NCBI GenBank assembly: GCA_946885335.1
Contig: CAMPGG010000021.1
Location: forward strand, 1-20,966
DNA: 20,966 bases
Reading direction: 5' to 3'
Source: an uncultured Chitinophagaceae bacterium
GTDB taxonomy: Bacteria; Bacteroidota; Bacteroidia; Chitinophagales; Chitinophagaceae
The translations under genes were made by a program, and so were the position numbers. The notes under the pieces were generated by a model. That model was not told where the DNA came from, made no database searches, and saw only the letters and a list, made by a program, of their open reading frames with translations. This document shows, in pieces, positions 15,213 through 20,966 of this stretch. The stretch's first letter is position 1. The number at the start of each line of letters is the position of its first letter.

Positions 15213-15770
15213 ATGAAAAACGTTTTTATCATTTCTATATCCAGTTTTATTTTATTTGCCTGTAATAATGGTTCAAATGAAAATGTAATAAATGATACAA
15301 GCACTGAAGAAACTGTGCAACCGGCAGTTGATACAGCCACTGGAATGAACGTTGTTAACGAATCGGATGAACGTTTTTTAAAGGAAGGAGCTGCATCTAT
15401 TTTACTGGAAGTTGAAACCGGTCAACTGGCTTTGCAAAAAACAAATAACCAGGCTTTAAAAAAATTAAGCAACCAGGTAGTTGAAGAAAGGTTGGCGATA
15501 ATGGAAGAATTAAAAAAGCTATCTTCTTTAAAAAATGTAACGCTTCCAAGTATCTCAGAAAATCAACATCGGGAATTAGAAGATTTACAAAAGCTAAATG
15601 CAGCGGAATTTGATAAAGAATATCTATCCTTTATCATTGAATTATTTGAAGAGGATACCCGGAAATTTGAAAAAGCAGCAAACAATGCAAACAGTCCGGA
15701 GATAAAAGTTTTTGCTTCAAAATCATTACCCACTTTGAGAAAACACCTTGATGCAGCCCGATCATTATAA
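15213..15770 (+). CDS. DUF4142 family lipoprotein
   Basis: The 185-residue product has a lipoprotein signal with lipobox LFAC (Cys17), an Asn/Thr/Glu-rich linker (about 20-50), and a helical DUF4142 domain (about 52-185). Matching segments are DERFLKEGAASILLEVETGQ, NAAEFDKEYLSFI, and the end EIKVFASKSLPTLRKHLDAA. DUF4142 proteins are periplasmic four-helix proteins distantly like ferritin, with no firmly established function. Unusually, the family's two internal histidines are absent: the Mv-DH position reads VVEERL and the later Mv-H position reads FIIELFEED; only the C-terminal His in RKHL remains. If those histidines bind metal in relatives, this copy may not. It converges with the flavoprotein gene, 19 bases between stops. 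Confidence 0.85.
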   Translation: MKNVFIISISSFILFACNNGSNENVINDTSTEETVQPAVDTATGMNVVNESDERFLKEGAASILLEVETGQLALQKTNNQALKKLSNQVVEERLAIMEELKKLSSLKNVTLPSISENQHRELEDLQKLNAAEFDKEYLSFIIELFEEDTRKFEKAANNANSPEIKVFASKSLPTLRKHLDAARSL

Positions 15771-15789
15771 TTAGAATCGTTAGACCATT

Positions 15790-16725
15790 TTAACCGATAG
15801 GTTTATTGTTGCTTAACAACGCTTGCAGACTTTCTTTTTGTAATTCTTTATTGATGGTTACACCTGCTTTAGCACCTTCTGCAGCAGCAACAACTACAAA
15901 GTGCATATCTTTTGAAGCATCACCTGCTACAAATAATCCATTGATATTGGTGCCCTGGCTTTTGTTTGTCAATACAACTCCTTTATCACTCATTCTGCAG
16001 CCAATGTTTTTTGCCAGGTCAATTTGTTGTTGAAATCCATTGACAAAAAATATGGCATCACAATCTTTACTGGCATCGTTGGTAAAAATAATTTTTTGTA
16101 AGCGGCCTTTTTTGTGTTGCAATTTTTTGAACGATTTAGTTTCTACTTCAATATTATATTTTTTCAAAGATTTTATTTGCGCAGGCTTCAGGTTGTTTGC
16201 CCCATCTGTATACAATGTAACAGAAGGGCTCCATGTTTTTAAAGACACCGCAAGGTCAAACCCATTTTTTTCTTTTGCATAAATGCCAATCTTTTTTCCT
16301 GAAACTTCCCAACCATCGCAATAAGGACAATGATGCACGGTTTTTCCATAACATTCTTTGAAACCATCTATAGCTGGAATATTATCGGTTAGCCCTGTTG
16401 CAATTAATAATTTTTTTGAGTGATAAGTAATATTCTTGCGATCAGTAACAATGAATTGTCCATTATCATTTTTGTTTGCTTTGGTGATTTGAATATACCG
16501 GAATTCAACGCCATATTTTTTTATTTCATCGTGGGCTAATTTTAAAAATGCTGTAGGTAGTATATGATCCCTTGTCAGGTAATTATGCATACCTTCTGAA
16601 TGCAGGTTGCGTGGCTGCCCGGTATCAAAAAGTAAAACTTTTCTATGACATCTGCCCAGCACAACAGCTGCATTAAGACCAGCTGGTCCGCCGCCTACAA
16701 TAATTACATCATACAGTTTTTGCAT
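15790..16725 (-). CDS. Thioredoxin-reductase-like FAD-dependent dithiol oxidoreductase
   Basis: The 311-residue protein has the two-domain thioredoxin reductase plan. The FAD-binding GGGPAG is at 11-16, KLLIATG at 105-111, the redox pair CPYCDGWE has Cys133 and Cys136, and GLFVAGDASKD at 263-273 is the second FAD motif. The pyridine-nucleotide domain is atypical: where reductases have a GxGxxA fingerprint, this has GKKIGIYAKEKNGFDLA (143-159), with no glycine motif and no clear arginines for the NADPH phosphate. It might therefore be an oxidase of the GliT/HlmI kind, use another electron donor, or bind NAD(P)H differently. The ATG overlaps the stop of the PAP2 gene by one base (TAATG), implying translational coupling. 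No thioredoxin gene is nearby. Family is sure; substrate is unknown. Confidence 0.88.
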   Translation of the reverse strand: MQKLYDVIIVGGGPAGLNAAVVLGRCHRKVLLFDTGQPRNLHSEGMHNYLTRDHILPTAFLKLAHDEIKKYGVEFRYIQITKANKNDNGQFIVTDRKNITYHSKKLLIATGLTDNIPAIDGFKECYGKTVHHCPYCDGWEVSGKKIGIYAKEKNGFDLAVSLKTWSPSVTLYTDGANNLKPAQIKSLKKYNIEVETKSFKKLQHKKGRLQKIIFTNDASKDCDAIFFVNGFQQQIDLAKNIGCRMSDKGVVLTNKSQGTNINGLFVAGDASKDMHFVVVAAAEGAKAGVTINKELQKESLQALLSNNKPIG

Positions 16726-17477
16726 TACCTGGATTTATGTGGTACTTCTTTAATTTCAACAACCTCCTCAGCAACGGTTTCAATTACTTTCTGCACACTT
16801 TTCTTTTCCAACTTTCTTAAGATCCATAATGAGAGAACCAACCACATAAAACCAAGACTGAATCCTGCTAATACATCGCTTGCATAATGAACCCTTAAAT
16901 AAATTCTGCTGAAGCCTATTAAGAAAATAAAAATAAAAAAGAACACAATCAATGACCATTTGAGGGCTTTATTATCCAGGTATTTATATGCAAGGAAAAT
17001 CAATAATCCAAAAAAGGAAAAACTCATAAACGCATGCCCGCTTGGAAAACTTAATCCGCCCACTTGCTCCAGCAAAGGGACCAGTGGCCTTGGACGATTA
17101 AATAGCATTTTTAATAAAAACATCAAAAACAAACTGGAAAGTGCAACTGCCGGAACCTTAATAGAATACCATTTGTGCTTCCTGATAAAAAGAAAATAAG
17201 CAATCAATACCAGGTTTGCAGGAATCAGGAAAAGATGCGAACCAAAAAAGGTGATAAACTGCATTAAACGGGTAGTGCCATCACTAACAAATTGGCTAAC
17301 ATAGTCGAATACTTTAAAATCAAGATTGTCTTTTTTAAGCAGGAAAGTTCGCCTTACAACCCATGCAACAACAACCACAGATGCAATGTAAGAAGCCAGG
17401 ATGATGACCATCTCCAGTGATAATAAAGCTGCACTGGCAACAATCTTATTAAATCTATATTTAACGCGTTTAATCAT
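16725..17477 (-). CDS. PAP2-type membrane phosphatase
   Basis: This is an integral membrane phosphatase of the type 2 phosphatidic acid phosphatase family. The 250 residues show about six membrane helices (roughly 14-42, 73-97, 108-126, 148-165, 172-190, 204-220). The three active-site motifs are intact: Lys123 with Arg130-Pro131 (KxxxxxxRP), Pro145-Ser146-Gly147-His148 (PSGH), and Ser190-Arg191 with nucleophile His197 and Asp201 (SRx5Hx3D). Members dephosphorylate undecaprenyl pyrophosphate, phosphatidylglycerophosphate or other lipid phosphates; the sequence does not say which. The cytoplasmic tail is charged (KSVQKVIETVAEEVVEIKEV). It overlaps the downstream flavoprotein start as TAATG, so the two form one operon. 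Confidence 0.93.
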   Translation of the reverse strand: MIKRVKYRFNKIVASAALLSLEMVIILASYIASVVVVAWVVRRTFLLKKDNLDFKVFDYVSQFVSDGTTRLMQFITFFGSHLFLIPANLVLIAYFLFIRKHKWYSIKVPAVALSSLFLMFLLKMLFNRPRPLVPLLEQVGGLSFPSGHAFMSFSFFGLLIFLAYKYLDNKALKWSLIVFFFIFIFLIGFSRIYLRVHYASDVLAGFSLGFMWLVLSLWILRKLEKKSVQKVIETVAEEVVEIKEVPHKSR

Positions 17478-17771
17478 AATGTCTATCTGCTAAAAAAAGC
17501 AAGCCAATCATATTATCACCTTGCTTACATAATTATTCATTTAAAAAATAAGTGCTTTTGCTTAGCTGCTGATATTTTAGTAAATAATACTCGTTATCCA
17601 ACATATTCATTGTCTAAATTAGATCAGCAAAGTCAAGCTCTACAATAGTTACAGCCAGTTTGCTTAATTTTTTAAAAGAATATTTATAGATCTTTTTTAA
17701 AGTTTTTAACGTTGAAACATTTAACCAAAACACTCGTTTTAAATCTAACCCTTATAAAACCCTAAGAAAAT

Positions 17772-17966
17772 ATGAATAGAATTGAAGAAACCTGGAAAGT
17801 ATTTGTAAATATCGCCACATTGGGGCTTTATCAAACAGATTTTACTTTCTTTAAAAAGACGAAGAAAAAATCTTCTCCCATTTATTATTCCACACCTGAT
17901 GCAACAAATTTGAGAACACGTGGTTCTAACAGGAAGAAAGAAGTTTCATTAAGGTGCCCTGAATAA
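17772..17966 (+). CDS. Small protein of unknown function with its own terminator
   Basis: The 64-residue product begins MNRIEETWKVFVNIATLGLY and continues with a basic, polar second half (FFKKTKKKSS, RTRGSNRKKEVSLRCPE). The first 25 residues could form an amphipathic or membrane-associated helix; no cleavage site is evident. I recognise no family. Support for a real gene comes from a strong terminator 42 bases downstream and an otherwise empty 294-base upstream region that could hold its promoter. A single cysteine lies near the C-terminus. It might instead be a chance frame within a small non-coding transcript. Confidence 0.55.
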   Translation: MNRIEETWKVFVNIATLGLYQTDFTFFKKTKKKSSPIYYSTPDATNLRTRGSNRKKEVSLRCPE

Positions 17967-18008
17967 TATTTAAACTTTGTACTTAAGCATTGCCAGCCAT
18001 AACAATGC

Positions 18009-18038
18009 AAAAAGCCGGTTTTATTACCGGCTTTTTTT
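18009..18038 (+). terminator. Rho-independent terminator, 10-bp stem
   Basis: AAAAAGCCGG (18009-18018) pairs perfectly with CCGGCTTTTT (18027-18036) around the loop TTTTATTA, and Ts continue to 18038. The symmetrical A and T runs would let it work in both directions. It closes the transcript of the small gene at 17772-17966. Confidence 0.9.
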
Positions 18039-18351
18039 GTATTGGTATGGGAATTTCCGTTTAATACCCTGCATATAGTTGTTTCGCTACTTTTTTCGTT
18101 TACCTGTTAGGTTTAAAAATGATTGAAAAAACCCTAAAATAGGGGTGTACAGGCATTTTAACTTTGAATGGAAAATGCGATAAAGTGTGATAGCAGTGGA
18201 TTTCACTTGTTTTAAAACACGCATTTTTACGTGCTGATTCGTGAAAGTCCCATTCTGTAGTTCAAACCTTTTCACCAAAATTTGGGGCATCTATTTTTAA
18301 TAACAGCCTGTGTTAATTTAATCTTCAATGTGGCTTAAAACTTTTTTAAAT

Positions 18352-18360
18352 TGTGGATAA
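18352..18360 (-). promoter_or_regulatory. Consensus DnaA box
   Basis: The minus strand reads TTATCCACA, the exact high-affinity DnaA-binding consensus. It lies 246 bases upstream of dnaB. A chance exact match somewhere in a window this size is not negligible, but its intergenic position with a second near match 35 bases on is notable. Confidence 0.5.
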
Positions 18361-18394
18361 TGAGATATTGAATGTTTACATCGTCCTTTAGCGT

Positions 18395-18403
18395 GGTGGA
18401 TAA
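18395..18403 (-). promoter_or_regulatory. Near-consensus DnaA box
   Basis: The minus strand reads TTATCCACC, one mismatch from the DnaA box, in the same orientation as the site at 18352-18360 and 43 bases from it start to start, about four helical turns. Confidence 0.35.
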
Positions 18404-18605
18404 ACCAGTGAAGGAGATGGGGAAAACGTTTTAGAAAAAAATATTTTTTTAATAAGGTTGGTTAAGTTTAATTCGCCCTCGGCTTTCACGGTTAGTAATA
18501 ATAACATCATCATTATTTAATATTACGATAATATGAAGTTGCTGATTACTTTCCAGTCAAAGCACAGGAACCAGAACTTCTAACTTTTTATACGTATCAC
18601 TATTC

Positions 18606-20162
18606 ATGGATCTTACTAACCTAAACAGGGACAGGAAAAACCGCCGCAAATCATCAGTAGATTTAAGTACGATGGTTTATGGCAAAGTGCCACCACAAGC
18701 CAAAGAACTGGAAGAAGCTGTTCTTGGCGCTATCATGCTTGAAAAAAATGCATTCGATAGTGTTGTTGAAATTTTAAAACCTGAGTGTTTTTATGTTGAA
18801 TCGCACCAGCGCATTTTCAGGGCAATGCAAAGCCTTTCTCAAAAAAGCCAGCCCATTGATATTCTTACAGTGGTAGAAGAATTGCGTTTTAAGGAAGAAT
18901 TGGAAATGGTTGGTGGACCTTATTTTGTTACCAAATTAACGAATGCCGTTGTTTCATCAGCCAATATTGAAGCGCATGCCAGGATCATTCTTCAAAAATT
19001 TATTCAAAGGGAATTAATCCGTATCAGTGGAGAAATTATTGGGGATGCTTATGAAGACAGCACCGACGTTTTTGATTTGCTGGATGATGCGGAATCAAAA
19101 CTTTTTGAAATTACGAATAATCATCTCCGTAAGAATTTCGATACAATCGATTCAGTTCTTGTAAAAACCATTCAGCGGATTGAAGATTTGCGAAACAGGA
19201 ACGAAGACGTATCGGGTGTACCTTCTGGTTTCGCTAGTTTGGATAAAGTAACTTATGGCTGGCAAAATACAGATTTGGTTATCCTTGCAGCAAGGCCTGC
19301 TGTTGGTAAAACAGCATTTGCATTAAACCTGGTACGGAATGCTGCGCTTCATCCTTCCAAGCCTACACCCGTTGCCTTTTTCTCTTTAGAGATGAGTGCA
19401 GGCCAGCTGGTACAAAGGATTCTTTCAGCTGAAAGCGAGATCATGCTTGAAAAAATTTCAAGAGGTAAGCTGGAAGAACATGAAATGAAACAATTATATG
19501 CCAAAGGAATTCAAAAACTGGCGCAGTCAAAGATCTTTATTGATGATACACCTGCCCTGAATATTTTTGAATTGAGGGCAAAATGCCGCCGCTTAAAATC
19601 CAGGGAAGATATTGGGTTGATCATTATCGATTACCTGCAGTTAATGAGCGGTAATGCAGACAATAAAAACAGCAACAGGGAACAGGAGATCAGTAATATT
19701 TCCAGGAACCTGAAAGGTCTTGCCAAAGAATTAAATATTCCTATTATCGCACTTTCCCAGTTAAGCCGGGAAGTGGAAAAACGGGGTGCCAAAGATGGCC
19801 AGAAAATGCCTCAATTGAGTGACCTGCGTGAATCAGGAGCAATTGAGCAGGATGCAGATATGGTTATGTTCCTTTATCGCCCGGAATATTATGATATTAC
19901 CCAGAATGAAATGGGCGAAAGCAACCGCGGTGAAACACATATCCGCATTGCCAAGCATAGAAATGGTTCTTTGGAAACAATCAAGCTAAGGGCTATGCTG
20001 CATATTCAGAAATTTGTGGAAGATGGCGGTGATGATTTTAGCGGAATTGGATTACCCGGCAGCTGGAAACCAGTTACCGATACTGAAGGACCAAGACTAT
20101 ATATACAAACAGGAAGCAAGATGAATGATCTGCCGGCAGATGATGAAGATGCACCTTTTTAA
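18606..20162 (+). CDS. dnaB: Replicative DNA helicase DnaB
   Basis: DnaB is the hexameric 5'-3' helicase that unwinds DNA at the fork. The 518 residues contain the N-terminal domain (about 27-130: VPPQAKELEEAVLGAIMLEK, CFYVESHQRIFRAM), a linker helix region, and the RecA-like ATPase domain (about 200-460). Walker A is ARPAVGKT (229-236; Lys235), Walker B is IIIDYLQLMSG (about 339-349; Asp342), and LSQLSREVEKR, LSDLRESGAIEQDADMVMFL and the arginine-finger region (about HIRIAKHRNGS) follow. Walker A has Ala-Val where many DnaB proteins have Ser-Met. A charged N-terminal extension (NRDRKNRRKSS) precedes the domain and an acidic tail (LPADDEDAPF) ends the protein. No intein or insertion is seen. 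It is followed by a terminator at 20190-20220. Confidence 0.97.
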   Translation: MDLTNLNRDRKNRRKSSVDLSTMVYGKVPPQAKELEEAVLGAIMLEKNAFDSVVEILKPECFYVESHQRIFRAMQSLSQKSQPIDILTVVEELRFKEELEMVGGPYFVTKLTNAVVSSANIEAHARIILQKFIQRELIRISGEIIGDAYEDSTDVFDLLDDAESKLFEITNNHLRKNFDTIDSVLVKTIQRIEDLRNRNEDVSGVPSGFASLDKVTYGWQNTDLVILAARPAVGKTAFALNLVRNAALHPSKPTPVAFFSLEMSAGQLVQRILSAESEIMLEKISRGKLEEHEMKQLYAKGIQKLAQSKIFIDDTPALNIFELRAKCRRLKSREDIGLIIIDYLQLMSGNADNKNSNREQEISNISRNLKGLAKELNIPIIALSQLSREVEKRGAKDGQKMPQLSDLRESGAIEQDADMVMFLYRPEYYDITQNEMGESNRGETHIRIAKHRNGSLETIKLRAMLHIQKFVEDGGDDFSGIGLPGSWKPVTDTEGPRLYIQTGSKMNDLPADDEDAPF

Positions 20163-20189
20163 TATTTTGGTTTATATAAATGTACCATT

Positions 20190-20220
20190 AAAAAGAGCCT
20201 GTGGTTGAGGCTCTTTTTTT
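20190..20220 (+). terminator. Rho-independent terminator between dnaB and rsmE
   Basis: AAAAAGAGCCT (20190-20200) pairs perfectly with AGGCTCTTTTT (20208-20218) around the loop GTGGTTG, and Ts continue to 20220. It lies 28 bases after the dnaB stop and probably makes dnaB and rsmE separate transcripts. Confidence 0.9.
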
Positions 20221-20258
20221 ATGCTTAGTTAATAACTTTCTTTGTTCAAATTTTTCAA

Positions 20259-20966
20259 ATGACTCTACCTCTTTTTTTCCTGGCAGATGATTATCAAGAC
20301 AACCAGGTAGTATTAAATGAAGAAACTTCCCGTCACATTGCACAGGTTTTACGAATGCAAAATGGCTCCTTCATTCAGTTAACGGATGGTAAAGGGAGAT
20401 TGTTAGATGCTGAAATAAATGAAGCGCATAAAAAAAGAACTATAGTAAAAATCATAAAGGAACAAGCTATACCGGCTACCAGTAAACGAATTACAATCGC
20501 TATCTCTCCCATAAAAAACACCAGCAGGTTTGAATGGTTTTTGGAAAAAGCAACAGAAATAGGCGTAAATGAAATTATTCCATTGATCTGCCAGCGAACT
20601 GAAAAAGAAAAGCTCAGGATTTCCCGGTTACAACAAATATTAGTGAGCGCCATGTTGCAAAGCAGGCAGGTATGGTTACCTGTTTTACATGAACCCACAA
20701 CTTTCAGCCAATTGATGGAAAATGCAGTTTATGAAAAAAAATACATTGCACATTGCGAAGATGAGATGAGAAAAAACCTGGCCGATGAAAGGCAATCAAA
20801 TTCAGACAGGGTATTGATGTTAATTGGTCCGGAAGGTGATTTTACACCGGGTGAAATAAACCAAGCCCGGGATAAAAGTTTTATTGCTGTTACATTAGGT
20901 GATAACAGGTTGCGAACAGAAACAGCAGGTGTGGTTGCCGCAACCTTACTCAGGTTAAATCACTGA
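20259..20966 (+). CDS. rsmE: 16S rRNA (uracil(1498)-N3)-methyltransferase
   Basis: RsmE methylates N3 of U1498 in helix 44 of 16S rRNA using S-adenosylmethionine. The 235 residues match the usual length and begin MTLPLFFLADDYQDNQVVLN. An N-terminal PUA-like RNA-binding domain spans about 1-70 (HIAQVLRMQNGSFIQLTDGK). The SPOUT knot domain follows, with FEWFLEKATEIGVNEIIPLI (91-110), MLIGPEGDFTPGEI (187-200) and VTLGDNRLRTETAGVVAATL (211-230), the cofactor-binding knot. Every family motif is intact. The stop codon is the last triplet of the window, so nothing can be said about what follows. The gap from the dnaB terminator is 38 bases and should contain its promoter; no clear consensus is visible. 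Confidence 0.96.
   Translation: MTLPLFFLADDYQDNQVVLNEETSRHIAQVLRMQNGSFIQLTDGKGRLLDAEINEAHKKRTIVKIIKEQAIPATSKRITIAISPIKNTSRFEWFLEKATEIGVNEIIPLICQRTEKEKLRISRLQQILVSAMLQSRQVWLPVLHEPTTFSQLMENAVYEKKYIAHCEDEMRKNLADERQSNSDRVLMLIGPEGDFTPGEINQARDKSFIAVTLGDNRLRTETAGVVAATLLRLNH

Larger units (their letters stand above)
17967..18605. other. Intergenic region before dnaB with terminator and DnaA-box-like sites
   Basis: This 639-base stretch contains the terminator at 18009-18038, then AT-rich sequence with a consensus DnaA box at 18352-18360 and a near match at 18395-18403. An A/T-rich tract (18432-18452) and a short palindrome ATATTA-CGA-TAATAT (18520-18534) follow. I find no convincing protein gene: a 67-codon minus-strand frame at 18087-18290 has no gene-like features. 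Confidence 0.6.

Noticed and set aside
17492..17526. Hairpin with T run on the minus strand before the PAP2 gene (AAGCAAG / CTTGCTT)
   Set aside because: The stem is only 7 bp with a 16-base loop and there is no upstream minus-strand gene to terminate. An attenuator is conceivable but the evidence is too thin.
18087..18290. 67-codon minus-strand frame between the small orphan gene and dnaB
   Set aside because: No protein-like domain, no promoter or terminator, and it covers plain AT-rich intergenic DNA.

Overview
The window is AT-rich chromosomal DNA from a bacterium of the phylum Bacteroidota, most likely a member of the Chitinophagaceae. This assignment is inferred from the gene families, the gene order pheT / coiled-coil gene / zapA / rny, the scarcity of Shine-Dalgarno sequences, and -7 boxes of the TAnnTTTG type; no 16S rRNA is present. 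Nearly everything is housekeeping or cell-envelope related. I see no insertion sequence, phage, CRISPR array, tRNA or rRNA.

Layout. (1) 1-2630, plus strand: the 3' two-thirds of purA, a lysine/aspartate block protein of unknown function, and pabB (aminodeoxychorismate synthase component I). (2) 2666-6207, minus strand: rplS (ribosomal protein L19) with its own terminator, then a probable tatA-gatA-lytic transglycosylase operon that ends at a terminator lying inside the 3' end of pabB. (3) 6293-11356, minus strand: pheT, a small coiled-coil gene, zapA and rny, interrupted by one small plus-strand gene (8366-8620) whose product resembles a free-standing type IX secretion C-terminal domain. (4) 11357-15770, mostly plus strand: genes for low-complexity or acidic proteins mixed with two secreted lipoprotein murein hydrolases (M23 peptidase and AmiD-like amidase) and a DUF4142 lipoprotein. 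Strong hairpins separate these units. (5) 15790-17477, minus strand: a PAP2 phosphatase translationally coupled (TAATG) to a thioredoxin-reductase-like flavoprotein. (6) 17772-20966, plus strand: a small orphan gene with a textbook terminator, a 639-base intergenic region with a consensus DnaA box, dnaB, another terminator, and rsmE, whose stop codon is the last base of the window.

How the genes relate. Several concern peptidoglycan and division: ZapA with a coiled-coil neighbour that could be its partner, the MltD-like transglycosylase, the M23 peptidase, the amidase, and possibly PAP2 (undecaprenyl-pyrophosphate recycling is one option). Others serve translation (pheT, gatA, rplS, rsmE), RNA decay (rny), protein export (tatA), replication (dnaB), purine synthesis (purA) and folate synthesis (pabB).

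I see no clear previously undescribed multi-gene system. The best leads are the coiled-coil gene beside zapA, the CTD-like mini-protein between zapA and that gene, the flavoprotein with a disulfide centre but no recognisable pyridine-nucleotide motif, and the DnaA-box region upstream of dnaB.
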